A DNA stretch of 64,000 bases from the NCBI RefSeq assembly GCF_910596095.1, contig NC_056548.1:17260651-17324650 (forward strand), read 5' to 3'. A program made the translations under genes and the position numbers. The DNA is from Thunnus maccoyii. Lineage: Eukaryota; Chordata; Actinopteri; Scombriformes; Scombridae. Under the pieces are notes generated by a model. That model saw only the letters and a list, made by a program, of their open reading frames with translations, was not told the origin of the DNA and did no database searches. Of this stretch, positions 14,247 to 26,431 are shown piece after piece (within the stretch, counting starts at the first letter, position 1; every line of letters starts with the position of its first letter).

Positions 14247-16938
14247 CAGTGGTTGAAATTAACTAATACATTTACTCAAGTACTGTGCTAAAGTACAGTT
14301 TGGAGGCACTTGCACTTGAGTTTTCCTATTTTTATATTTCATCTTTATAGTTCTACCCCACTATATTACAGAAGGAAACATTGTACTTTTACTCCACTAT
14401 ATTTATATTATGACTTTAGTTACTAGTTACCTTTTAGATTAAGATTTTACACAAAGGTAAATATAATAAGCTTATAAAATACAATACAAGATTAAACCAG
14501 TGGTTTCCAATCTCTTTGTCTTTTGAGATCTTGTATAAAATCATTGTGTAGTTGTGTCTCTGTCGTGTTTCAGATGTCTATGACTTGCAGCTCTATCACC
14601 CTCTGAACATCTCACATGGTTTAATTTAAAAAACTTTTCAAACTTTGTTTTTTCTTCTTGCTCTCCCATTAATCATCTCACTACCCCCTGGACCTTTGAC
14701 CTTTTGGAGGGGCCCAGCCACTTGTTTGGGACGCACTGGACTAAGGTAGCTAACTGTATATAAAGTAGTTCAAACTGGCTTCACCTTGAGCAGCTACAAC
14801 AGGAAAATTCTGCTTACACATTGATTAATAATGTCATATAGAATAATTGACAGTGTAATGTGTCTTTAATTAATATGTGAGAGGTTGATATACATAACTA
14901 TTTTGAGCTAAAATGGAAGGACAGAAGATTAGCCAAGAGAAAGGTCAGATAAAATGAAAATTTTGAACACTACTGCCAATTATGAACTTTAGAATTTGTT
15001 GTTCAGATTTATTGCTCTGCTTTGTCCCTACAGACATCGCACCACCATACAGAATCCGTTTTTAATTCATTTTTCAAAATTTGTATTTATTTCATACACA
15101 TATACAAACAACAATCACATTTATATTCACAGTTACGGTCAGTTCAGAATGGCTGTTTTGGAGAAGACCTCTGAAGAATCTTCTTCAACCTGCAGTGGAT
15201 GCTCGTCAAAAAGACTTGGTTCCCATGTTTTGTGAAGTGTACTCGATCTGGCAGAAATATTTTCTTGTCGTAATATCTCAAGAAGGGGTGTTCAATTACT
15301 TCACCGCCAAGGCTGCCAATATTATTCCTCATGCAACTGTTGATGATCTTCCTGTCATTATTGACCTTCCATGGCTTTCCATTTCTCCACTCCTGCCGTT
15401 CATTGATGCAGGAAAATGCAATCTTCATTGAGGGAAACTCTGCATGCAGCTGCATCAAGTCCCTCTGCATTACAGATACAAGTTCCTGACTTGACATCAG
15501 TCCTAGGTCATTGCCACCGGCATGGAGCACCAAAATATCTGGAGGACTCTGTGTGGCCAACTCAGCATAAAAACGGGGAAGGACACCACTCCAACGCATT
15601 CCTCCTTTGCCAAACCACTGAACATTGGCATTAAGTCCGAAATTCTTGCCAAACTCATGCGATGCTTCCTCCCCTCGACGAACATAACTGTCGCCGATGA
15701 TCCAGATCTTTGACACCCTTTCTGTCACCTTCCAGTCCTCGTTCCTCTTTTTAGGGGGGGACATGGTGTCTGGCTTTCTGGTGCCACTTGAAGCCACCTC
15801 TCTCCTCATCGTAGATATGATCTTGACCACGGTGCAAGAAGCCTCTTTAGACGTGCTTGGTAGTTCTATGACTTTCTCCTCAATGTCCGTTGTCATCCTC
15901 CTCCTCTTTCTCTCTGGGGACGAGTTCTCTGGGATTCTTTGGCTGCCCTGTGAAATTTCCCAGTAGGGCCTTTTCACTGGAGATCTTCCTCCACAGATCT
16001 TCCTCTCCTTCCTTTCAGAGGAGCAGATCTCTGCAATTCTGTGGCTGCCCTGTGAAATTTCTCCATAGGGTATTTTCACTGGAGATCCTCCTCCACAGAT
16101 CTTCCTCTTCTTCCTTTCAGGGGAAGAGAGCTCTGCGATTCTGTGGCTGCCCTGTGAAATTTCACTGTAGGGCTTTTTCACCGGAGATTTTCCTCCACAG
16201 ATCTTCCTCTTCTTCCTTTCAGGGGAAGAGAGTTCTGCGATTCTGTGGCTGCCCGGTGAAATTTCACTGTAGGGCCTTTTCACTGGAGATCTTCCTCCAC
16301 AGATCTTCCTCCTCTTCCTTTCAGGTGAGGTGCTGTCAGAGCTCCTGTTGTTTTTTTGGGAAACTTGAGCATAGGCCCTCTTTCTTCTCTCCAGAGGCTT
16401 GATCTTGATAAATCTGGTGACTGTTGCAAATGCTCCTTTTCCAAGTGTGTCCTGAACTGTGTAGTTCGAGGACATGGAGGAGAGCTGGCTTCCTCTGAAG
16501 ACTTGGAGGTCCATGTCAGAAGTAACAAAGGAGCTGGATTTCTCAGCCATTTTACAACAGGAATCCTGTTGCATGAAACTCTTTTTCCAAACTGTTTTTC
16601 CAAACTCTTGTAGATAAGATGGTTAGAAATTGGTCTTGTGTTCTGCACTCACAAAGTTGAACTGATGTGGAGAAGATTCTAATTTATGAACAGTTTGCTG
16701 AGTTCTGGAAGTTCTGAAATGCATCATGACGTATGATGGGCCTTCTCTCAGGTCATCATGGTGACTGAGCCAGCTGGCAAAATGTAGCTTCACAATAATA
16801 TGAATAATAAAAACAGATGTCTGATGTTTGATTGTTATTAAAATGGCCAATTTGTCTTGATAGCAACCAGGAGTGCTTGAACTCCTATTTGGCAGGAAGA
16901 AAAGCTGTGACACAAATTCACATAAGCGCTGCATAAAA
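14247..16938 (-). repeat. Arm A of a roughly 2.7-kb inverted repeat (SGNH gene plus dispersed repeat)
   Basis: The whole segment matches 50064-52720 in reverse complement. Homology covers about 390 bp upstream of the gene, the gene itself, its 3' flank (the reverse complement of 14990-15140 matches 51712-51890) and the dispersed repeat at the low-coordinate end. The homology stops near 16938, where a different fish repeat begins. Estimated by eye; no alignment was run. Confidence 0.75.
15144..16574 (-). CDS. Chimeric SGNH-hydrolase-like protein, copy A, intronless and intact
   Basis: One exon encodes 476 residues from ATG 16574, or 468 from ATG 16550 (MAEKSSSF). The second start is preferred because copy B shares it while the first ATG is lost there. 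Visible parts, numbered from 16574: residues 37-60 resemble the first strands of a HIPK-type kinase, with glycine loop LGKGAFATV at 44-52, but no VAIK lysine or later kinase motif; residues 83-222 are four full and one partial 34-residue repeats of SPERKRRKICGG-SPVKRPY type, rich in basic nuclear-localisation-like clusters; residues 285-470 are an SGNH/GDSL hydrolase domain with GDS (Ser296), GGND (Asn355) and DRVH (Asp443, His446). Related SGNH domains occur in teleost repeats and in some retroelements. No reverse transcriptase, recombinase or transposase lies beside it. It could be a domesticated or still mobile cargo gene. The function is unknown. Confidence 0.8.
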   Translation of the reverse strand: MQQDSCCKMAEKSSSFVTSDMDLQVFRGSQLSSMSSNYTVQDTLGKGAFATVTRFIKIKPLERRKRAYAQVSQKNNRSSDSTSPERKRRKICGGRSPVKRPYSEISPGSHRIAELSSPERKKRKICGGKSPVKKPYSEISQGSHRIAELSSPERKKRKICGGGSPVKIPYGEISQGSHRIAEICSSERKERKICGGRSPVKRPYWEISQGSQRIPENSSPERKRRRMTTDIEEKVIELPSTSKEASCTVVKIISTMRREVASSGTRKPDTMSPPKKRNEDWKVTERVSKIWIIGDSYVRRGEEASHEFGKNFGLNANVQWFGKGGMRWSGVLPRFYAELATQSPPDILVLHAGGNDLGLMSSQELVSVMQRDLMQLHAEFPSMKIAFSCINERQEWRNGKPWKVNNDRKIINSCMRNNIGSLGGEVIEHPFLRYYDKKIFLPDRVHFTKHGNQVFLTSIHCRLKKILQRSSPKQPF

Positions 16939-17483
16939 CATCAAAGGGTTACACTTACCTTTAAGTCCCCCTATTTATATTGAGAATCAGTACATAAATG
17001 GCTAATTAATGTTTCAAAACACACTATAATGAAGTTGTAAGCAGATGTAAGTGTTTATTAATGCATTTGTCCACAAAAGCTCCTCCTGTGGGCACCCATA
17101 GACTCTGGTGTATAAACAGCATGTTAGAAAGTAAACTGTCTTTTATTTACAAAAACTCAACTAAAAATGTAATTACAAATATTATCTGACATGCCACATA
17201 AAGGCAATTTATGCATAATGCTATATACTCCATACTTTAGTTCTTCCTAGTATTTAAACAATAAATTGATCTTCCCTTTAGTCTGTATCATAACAGAAAA
17301 AGCAATTAGTTAAATGTGTCATTATGCCTAAGGACTAGGCGAAATATACAAAGTTAAATATGGTTACTGTACAAATCACAAATTTCTGTTTGCACAATAT
17401 ATGAAATCATGTTCAGAAAATAATAAAATCAAAATGTTGATTTAAGCAAAACAACTTACTCATACTTTCCATGAATATTTTTG

Positions 17484-17690
17484 TTTTATACTACTTTAAA
17501 TTTCTACTTCACTACATTTATCAGTTGTTACTTTGCACATGAAGATTTTCATGCAAAACACCTAATTAGCTAGATTAGATAGATAAAACCACCCAATTGA
17601 ATGAAAATAATTTAAAATTAGCTCAATTTTGACTAGCTACAACATCAAAACGCAATAATAATAATAATAATAATAATAATGATAATAATA
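17484..17690 (-). repeat. Fragment of the same dispersed repeat
   Basis: In reverse orientation it carries TACTTCACTACATTTATCAG, AAGATTTTCATGCAAAAC and GACTAGCTACAACATC, which correspond to the repeat's 3' half and its CTGCTACAACAG-like segment. It runs into an (AAT)n microsatellite. Weak, degraded match. Confidence 0.4.
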
Positions 17691-17691
17691 A
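17653..17691. repeat. (AAT)n microsatellite
   Basis: Roughly 12 AAT/ATA units with one G substitution. Confidence 0.9.
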
Positions 17692-19446
17692 TTTTGCCTA
17701 ACAACTACTTTTTTGATACTTTAGAGAATCTTAATACTTCCTCCATTGCTGCACAAGACGTGTTTTCCAGCAGCCTGTGCGAGTTTGTCCATTGTAATCC
17801 ACGGTATGCATGTTTATGCCCGTTAGACCTCTCTAGTAGCTAATTACCTCAGTTTCAGTGGAGCACATGATCCATCAATACTTTACTTGCATTCTCAGCA
17901 TTTCAGCTCCATATGCAGTACACCCAACAAACATATTCAGTGTAATCAGCTGAAGTACTGTTTAAATGCAAAGATTTACAATGAATTGAAAGTAACGGTA
18001 TTTCCTTTTCTTCTTACTGAGAACTGGGGTTTATAAATCATTCATGGACTGTGTACTGGGTGTGGTCTTGGGATGTCTTGATGGTTTGTCAAGTAAAGAG
18101 AAAAGTTGGTTAAGCCCATGTCTTTGAACTATGATGTTGGGTCAGACAACCAAGGCAGATATTTGCCCAGCAAATATTTTAATCCCCAACTAATCACTTG
18201 GTGAGTCCAGTGGGTGGAGGTTTGGGGTTGGGGGTTGGAGAGGAAGGGGGGGTATGAGGGCTATGAAGGGCGCTGCCGCGGTGGCCTGGCACATTCTTCC
18301 TGTCAGTGACACGCCCTTTTTTCCAAGGGGATTGTGGGAAGAGTCAAACAGTGCGACCTCCGGAGTGAGCCACCGGATGGCTGGAGGTGTTGACTCGGGC
18401 CATGCAGAAAGGCCACGTGGGTGCGTGCATGTGGCACCTACATCCATGCTGGTGCTTACAAATCCACCCAACCCCCCACTAACAAATGCCTATAATTAAC
18501 AGGAGATATGATTCAATTTGTCATTGATCTAGATGTTAAATCTTAGGTATAAATGAACATTGTGAGAGTGCACGACTCTTTCATCTTCTGCATAAAGAAT
18601 CTGCCCTCTAGAAGCCTCTCCTTCTGCAGCTTGGATTACATTTCCTTTGACTGAAAATGCTGTGTATGCACTGCTCACACTAAACATTTTTTCCACTGAT
18701 GCAGGAGAACACACTCTCTCACGCTGTGGCACTCCAGATTCCTCAGCCGTTCGGTGACTCTTGGCATTTTGCTTATTATCAGAATATTCTTAATCATAGT
18801 GGAGACAGTGCCAGTGGAGAGAGCGAGCCGAGAGAGACACGTCAAAACATCTTCAACCGTAAAGGACCAGACAGCAAGCGTGATGGGCAAATTAGTCAGA
18901 GGCACTGCCTAAATGGATGGTGAGGGCACAGGGGGAGAGATAGGGAGTATGAGTGTGTGTGGAAATCAGCGAGGGAGCAGAAAACAGAAAGAGAGAAAGA
19001 GAGGAACCTTCTCCATTTCACCATTCAGCGGTGCCTCCTATTCCCGAAGCACTTCGCCAGATCACAACCCACTAACTGATAGAGAAATAAATTAAGGAAA
19101 GGCTGCTCAAATAGATATGATTCTGAAGGAGATTTAAGGAGTGGAACTGATTGTGCATGTCTGATTCCTGCGCTTCAGAGTCCTCACCCGGGGGGCTTGG
19201 CTTTCAAAGCTGAGTGACTTGCACGGAGAAACACTCCATTAACAAAGTTCAGCTCTCCTCTGAGCCCCCCTTTCTTCCCACCCCCCACCCCCCCTCTTCT
19301 CTACCCCTCTCCCACCACAGAAGACCTCTCCCAGGCAGCAGAGCTTTTTCTAATGATGTTCCAGGGTGCTGTGCCTTAATAAACAGGAAGAATGTACATA
19401 AGAGAGGAAACAGTTGACTGAGAGAGCTCCAGGCGTGGTTAGGGTC

Positions 19447-20871
19447 TTAAAGGATAATACTCGGGTCTTATTTTCATAGTTTTGGCAATTATTTCTATTG
19501 GTTATGATAACATTGTACTCACCAAAGTAATTGCTGAGATCTGGGAACAAAGCAACATCGCCATGAAACAAATTTGATGGGACAAGAAATACAAGCAATG
19601 AGATGATCAGAGACTGACTGTAAAAAAAATCTAACAGTTTAGTCAGATGATTTTAATCACTTTAAGTGGAGGTAAAACCAAAAATGACATGTTGGTAATG
19701 ATTCTTAATTGCACAAGAGGACTGTACACTCACAATTATGGTAAATATGGTTTAACCATAAATTTTGTCTGTAAATTGTGATGGATGTTAGCAATGGACG
19801 CCTTTTTTCCTCCAAATAAATCTGGCTAACCTGTTCAAGACCTGTCTGATTGTCTGACTGCTACTTCTTCTTGGCCTAAAAATCAGGAAACATTTAATTT
19901 GTTTCACTACATTCTATCAACATGACATTGTGTTCATGTTAGATGATGAGATGATTTCATGTCAGGAGGGGGGGTTTCATTTATTTTGACCAAACCAGTC
20001 AGTAATGAGAAGTATCAAGCGGTAACATGTTGCAGTAATGATTACTTTTTTTACAGTAATGATTAGGGTAAGGGATTACTATTTGACATTCAGTCAGTAA
20101 TCCCTGTAACATTAACCATTGGTAAGTCTACATTCAGGGGTCACCTGGTGTTGGAGGGTGAACCCACAGCTGTATTGTGAGAGTGGACCTTTTGGAGTCA
20201 AAGAGGTTAATTTTAAGATAGATGATTGTGAAAGCATATTGTCTTTTCTATTTCTACACGTGTTAAATACATCACATTTGATGTGTGGGTGTGGAGTTGT
20301 TTAAAGGCACCATCGAGCTGAGCAGAGTAACAAACATGTAACAAGTGATCTAACAATTTACTCCTGCTGTTGAGTTATTAGTAGGTTTAGTTTTTAGTGA
20401 GTAATATGTAATGAGTAATTGACTAAATGTTTCAAATAACTGTAGCCCAACACTGGAAACGAGTGACATATCCATGACGCAAATGTTATTTTCAGCTGAC
20501 AGGTGGGTTTTTTTCATCTTGATTTAAGAAATATGCACATTAATGACATTAATGAGTTGCTATTTTTGTAAGTCAACTTACAACAACCTCTACAGCTGCA
20601 CTGATCTCATTTACCCTTGTGGCATTTTCTGGCTGTATTTCTTTCATTATATTTTATATTGTTGTAACTAGGTTGGATAGCTAGCTATGTAGGAAGATGA
20701 TGTTCCCGTTCATAATTCAACCTACAAAACTCTGATTGGTTGACTGTTTCTCCAAATGGGTGAAACAGCCATCAACACAACACAGTCTTACAGTTGTATA
20801 ATCTTATTATCAGTGATGATGGCCAAAACTTTGAAAAATTAGACCCGAGTTAAACCGGAATTAGCCTTTAA
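19447..20871. mobile_element. Non-autonomous DNA transposon, about 1.4 kb
   Basis: Imperfect terminal inverted repeats: TTAAAGGATAAT, ACTCGGGTCT and AGTTTTGGC at the left (19447-19495) are mirrored at the right by GGCCAAAACT, AGACCCGAGT and TTAGCCTTTAA (20821-20871). No transposase coding region was seen inside. Confidence 0.65.
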
Positions 20872-22159
20872 CTGTGTTTGTTGCAGAATGTGCTTTGGCC
20901 CTGTCCTTTCTGTTGGTGCTAAATAATTCATTTGCATACAGAGATTGTGCTAAAGGGTTAACATCAGCCGAGGCAGTTCAGAGAGACAGAGGGGCATTGA
21001 GCAGGCAGCATGGAGGAGAGCAGTAGCTTGGGTCCCGAGTCCCAGGATTAGAGTCATGGGACTAGGCAGAGGCAGGACCATTACCTCTGAGTGGAAAGGC
21101 TCAAACCCAGTGACTCCTTCTCAGATCAGATGGATATGAAAAGAAGAGAGAGAAAAAGAAGTAGAGAGGGATGGAGGGAGAGGGGGGGAGGGAGGGGTGT
21201 ATGCATCCGAGAAGAGGATTGCAGGAGTGCAGAGCAATTAGGTGTGGTGGGATGAGGAGATGTGTTTTTATAGCCAGAGGAGAGTCTCGTGATCACTTTG
21301 AAAGAGTGTGTTCATAATCTCTGCAGAGGGGTTACTGTACTGACAATGATTGTGGTAATGGAGGTCAATTTCTGGCTGAGGAGCCTGAATGAGCCATCGC
21401 CACCAAACTTCATTTAACTTAGTCCTCCTGAATCCATCTGATGTCAGTCCCCCAAAAACCTGTTCATAAATCTCTGTATTATGCCAGTGGGGCTGTTATC
21501 ACCTGAATGTGTTGCAACTTTATCACTTAGCTCATGTCTATGACTTAGCTCTTGACCATTAACCCCTTAAACTTGTCAATATGGCATTGGAAATATTTGA
21601 GAATTTTTTTTTTCTTCTTTGCATGGGCGAGAAGAAGCTAGGTGAGTGTGGATAATTGAGCAGTCTGCAGGCATGGAGCCCAGAGATAAGTGAAAGAGTC
21701 AGAAATTGAGTGTGATGCTGAGGCGAGGGCCGGGCCCTTTATTTGATGGAGAAAAGAGGAACGGAAAAAAGAAGAGGAGGATGTCTCTGAGGAGGAGAGA
21801 TAGACAGCACCAGAGCGAGGGACTCAGAGACAGAGGACGGGGAAAGATATGGATGGCAGGCAGCAATTACTGAGACTGAGGCTCCATGTGAACACAGCCA
21901 AGTGTGTGTGTGCGTGTCTGTGTGTGTATGACAGTATGCGAGGAAGAGAGGCACAGAGCGAGAGGGGGGGAAGAGGCAGAGGGAGGATTGAGATCTCTGC
22001 CTGCCTGGGCCCCTGCTGACTACATACAGGCAGATCACAGGCTCATCATGTCAGCTCTGTTTGTGGAAATCCTCCCTCATCAAATGACAAATTTGCTACA
22101 CGTTTACCTTTATCAGATCTGTGAAGAGAGGCAGAGGAGATGAGCGAGGGAAAAGGCTG

Positions 22160-22651
22160 CGTGTGTGTGTGCGTGTGTGTGTGTGTGTGTGTGCCTCTCT
22201 CTGTCGCCGCTACCGTCGAGGGGCCAATTACTTGCTCCTCCGAGAGCGACTCTGCCATCTCAGGCCTTTCATTCAGCCACCCTCCTCCTCCTCCTCCTCC
22301 TCTCCTTCGTCCTCGCCTCTGCCACGGAAACATCTGTCTCTGAATATGCAATGAGCGTGTCAAAGAGAATACACCCACGTCCTGCACAAAGCTAATATTT
22401 GCTAACATCAAACCTGTCTGTTCTGCCTCTAGTGCCGAATACGCCGCTGGTGCAGGATGCCACCGGTGCTGCTGGGAGCCTCTCCCCCTCCTGCTGTAAG
22501 ATTACTGGCCTTGTTACTGACACCATGCCTCGCTGCCCTCCTCCTTCTCCTCCTCTTCCTCTCCGCCTCCCTTTTGGCCATCCTCCTCTTATCATCCAGC
22601 CTGCCCCTTCTTCTTCTTCTTCTTCTTCTTCTTCTTCTTCTTCTTCTTCTC
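22160..22651. repeat. Microsatellite cluster (GT)n, (CTC)n, (TTC)n
   Basis: GT tract at about 22160-22192, CTC units at about 22280-22303, and about 14 TTC units at 22608-22650. The surrounding DNA is pyrimidine-rich on the plus strand. Confidence 0.9.
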
Positions 22652-23883
22652 CCTCTTCCATTAAAGCTTAATTAACTGGACTTGGGCCTCATCAGCCTTC
22701 TACAGAACGCCTGCCTTCTTGAATAAACATCAATATTGACCAAAGTTTTGCATGTCAGCTTAGACTATCTGGATTTTTATGGATCATGGATGATGAGTGT
22801 TTTCAACCTGTCTCCACTTGCCTGTCTTAAATAAGAAAATATTTAGTATCTTGGGATATTTTACTGGCTTAACTAACTACATTGTGGAGAATCCTAATAT
22901 CAATAGAGAGATATGGAGATTTGATTATATCTGTAGATTTTTGTACTTGTGTAAAACGGCGGCATTTAGGAGTAATATTCTAATATTGACTCTTCTTTTT
23001 TTTTTCTTCCATGTCCTTTCAAGCTCGTTAACTCTGCATTTATTCCTTTTATTTTATTTGTCTGTTTATTTAACAGGGACAATACAGATAAACATTGTTA
23101 CATATGGAGAAAAAATGAAACAAATGTACTGCAGCTCCTGTCCCTGGTTAAGGTTTTGAATTCAGGTTAAAACAACTAAACAAACAAATTGCTACAACAG
23201 ATTCAAGATGAAAAAAACACGAGAATAGATAAAACAGACTATGAGCATGTGTGTATGCATGTGTCTACTGGATGTATGTTTTGTACATGACTGTGTGGGT
23301 GCCAGAGTGTGCATGTGTACTGTAAGTATATATGTACTGTATAGCATATATAGAGTCTGCAGACATATATTTATGTGACAAGTGCATCTATATAAGTCCA
23401 TAATATCCATATCTTTGTTGTTTAGCTTGGTTTCTATGTCATGATGTATAAGCAAATACCTCCTCTTCACACTCCATGGCATCCCTCAACACAACCACCT
23501 ACCACCCCACCTCTCCAACCATGCCATAACATTTAAAGTAACATAACGCTTAAAGAAAGTAAAGCTGGTATTGATAGTAACAGATGGATCCATTGTCATT
23601 GACATCCATATATGCACTATTCATAAAATGATGGACATTGCGGAAGTTTACATCTTCATTACTGTAGCTATTAATAGCAACTGTGAGTGTCTTGGGTCTC
23701 TCTTCCTGACCTTTAGTTTTTCATTTGGAGGTTTTGGGAATCAACACTTCATGAATGAGGAGGCAAATGAGAGAATAGCGAGCTGTTTCGACAGGAGACA
23801 CTCTCTCCACACTGTCTCTGTCTCTGCTGACTGATGAAGATTAAAGAGACAGAGAGATTATAGGAGAGCAGAGATTGACTGTA

Positions 23884-23947
23884 AGAGAGAGAGAGAGAGA
23901 GAAAGGGTGAAAGAGGGAGGGAGGAAGAGAGAAAGGAAGATACCAGG

Positions 23948-23988
<41 letters not shown>
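23884..23988. repeat. (GA)n microsatellite pair
   Basis: Two GA tracts (23884-23902 and 23952-23988) joined by purine-rich sequence. Confidence 0.9.
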
Positions 23989-23989
<1 letters not shown>

Positions 23990-24179
23990 CAGAGCATTTG
24001 CATAATGTCCTCCACCATAGTAAGTCCCTGAGGCTAGCCATGCTGGATAACAGAGGACCAATACTCTTAATTCAATCTCTTTATTTTTCTAATACTTCAG
24101 AAATTAATAATTCGTCCCCATTCCACCCCCAGCCACCCCCTCTCGTCCGCAAACCACCGTGAGCGTCGAGCTGAGCTGC

Positions 24180-24620
24180 CTAAGTTTGTAACTTTAACCC
24201 AAGAAATTGATGTGAGCAGGCCTTGAGGCAGACCTGCTAATGAATGGATAGAGAGAGAAAGAAGAAAGTTAAAAGATGGTCTTTTATAAAGTAATTTAAG
24301 AAAATCCTGTTAGCTGGATCAAGTACAAGAGTATAATTTCTCAAAATGGGAAAAAGAGGAGCTTTCGCGCCTCTCCCGCACACTTAATAACAAAATTAAG
24401 GAGGTAAAAAGATAAAGAGAGGGAATCAATTAGGCCAGGGCTGGTAAACAGTGCTAATTGTGGAGAGGGTGGGATGGCCCATGGAGGTGGGATGATGGGT
24501 GCGATGCTCAAGTGCTCACACCCTCGGGCCACCTAATCCCACGCCACCTCCCACGCTGACATCGCGGATGAGAAGTGGGCTTGGTGAGGCCAGAGGGCGA
24601 GGAAACTCAGGACAGGTGGG
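24180..24620. promoter_or_regulatory. Candidate conserved non-coding element
   Basis: Unique block containing CACTTAATAACAAAATTAAG, AATCAATTAGGCCAGG and AGTGCTAATTGTGG. No repeats and no coding potential seen. Confidence 0.22.
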
Positions 24621-26399
24621 CAGCAGACACACAGAAACTCTGTCCATACTCCTGCCCTCATTGTCACGGTAGATTGATGTGATTTTAAAAAAAGTATTCC
24701 AGAAGTTTATTTTACCAATTTGTTTCCATATTACTTTGATAAATGCCCTCTTTCATTTTTTCTCTGCTTAATTTCAGTGTCATTGCTTCTGTTTTCTCCA
24801 CCAGCCCTGCTTTGCTCTACTGTAGCTTTCATTCACTGTACTACTCTGTTTTTTAGGTTCATGATGACACGATCATTCCCCTATGGCGTAGGCGTGGAAA
24901 GACACCCATCAAGTAGACAGCCTGTTAACCAGGCACTAAACACACTGGAGATAAGAGGAGATTATCAGACTGTTATTGTTCCAAAGGGGAGTCCTCTGTC
25001 ACAGAGACCTGGCCAGGCTCAGTCAGTCAGAGAGGATGGATGGATGGATGGATGGTACAGTATGTGGTGATTACTTAGGGGGAAGAGGATCCTCACTATC
25101 TCTTCCTTCTGTTGTAAGCATAACCTTTGTAGTGTCGCCTCGGGGACTCAAATCAGATAAATATAGATTAGGTATATTTGTTTATTAGAATATTTTGCAT
25201 TGATGTGTGTAAAATGTACAAAAAAGGCTGTATTTTTAATACATTATTTTTGTTGAATCACAAGGTTTAATCTCTTAGTTTTCTGTTTTTGTTTCCCCTG
25301 AAATTAAAATCATCTTATTCCACACTGTCTGACAGAATCATATAAATCTTGTATCAGCTGTGTCCAATTTTTTATTTGGACTGTATATATCATTATATAT
25401 GTATATATCATATATCATACACTGAATGAAATATTCAACCCCATGACACATTTTATCACATTGAAATATTCTAGATATTTAATACATAATATTATACACC
25501 TTTGGTGTCGTAGCATGAGTTTGAAATGTCTGAATCACCTGCTGCTTGTTCGGGAGTTAAAATTGAATTTAAATTATGCTGTCTGTGTTTATATTTGTTA
25601 TTAGTAATTATCTCACACCTTGCATCTTGATAATTAAATCCGAGATGAAACAATTTAATTTTTAATCAAATAATTCAATTTAAAAAAAATATGTTAATGC
25701 CTTTTATTTATTTTGCCAGTAATAAAAAAATAAATAAGATAAAATTACAAGTACTATCATAATTCTAGTCTCATTTTGCAGCATTTTTATATACAATAAA
25801 TAAGCAGATTAAATTTGGTGTAATTTGTTGTACATATTTTTTTCTTTGTCTTTTTTCCAATCATTTCAAATCACAGCTATACAGCTATATACATTATCCA
25901 CATTTCTAAAGTACATAATAAATATATATTTAGATATTCAGTATTTTATCTGGATAAAAATAAATCTCACCTTATACATCTCTACCTAACACTGAGACAT
26001 GACCCTTTTGACCTTTTATCCAGTGTTTTACTTCTGTTCCACTTCCTCAGTAGATAAAAGCGAGGATGAATGGTCTCTGTGGGCATACCAAACACTGAGC
26101 ATTATTTGATTCAGACTCCCTTGGGTGTTATGACTGGGAAATAATTGTACGTATTTGTATTTGTTTCTTTTTTGCTGTGGTGCGCTCTGGGTAATTCTTA
26201 ATACCTTCTAGAGATTATACGGTAACTCCCAAACTCCCATGATTATAATTAAGCCTGACTTGGTTATAAAATGAGCAAATACCAATTTAGTTTTGCATCT
26301 TGTGAGGGAGCATCTCTGTGTGTTCCTCTGTGTTCCCGCGTCTCCATACATCTTTACATTTCTGAATATGCTTCAGTTTGTGCTTGAATATGCACACGC

Positions 26400-26401
<2 letters not shown>

Positions 26402-26430
<29 letters not shown>

Positions 26431-26431
26431 C
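26402..26431. repeat. (GT)n microsatellite
   Basis: About 14 GT units. Confidence 0.9.

Noticed and set aside
15081..16402. Plus-strand open frames up to 170 codons opposite SGNH copy A
   Set aside because: Antisense shadows of the repeat-rich coding strand; Ser-rich translation of basic-codon repeats.
22392..22675. Open frames with poly-Glu, poly-Ser or poly-Leu
   Set aside because: They are translations of the TTC microsatellite in different frames.
23749..24041. Frame rich in Ser-Leu repeats
   Set aside because: Translation of (GA)n DNA.
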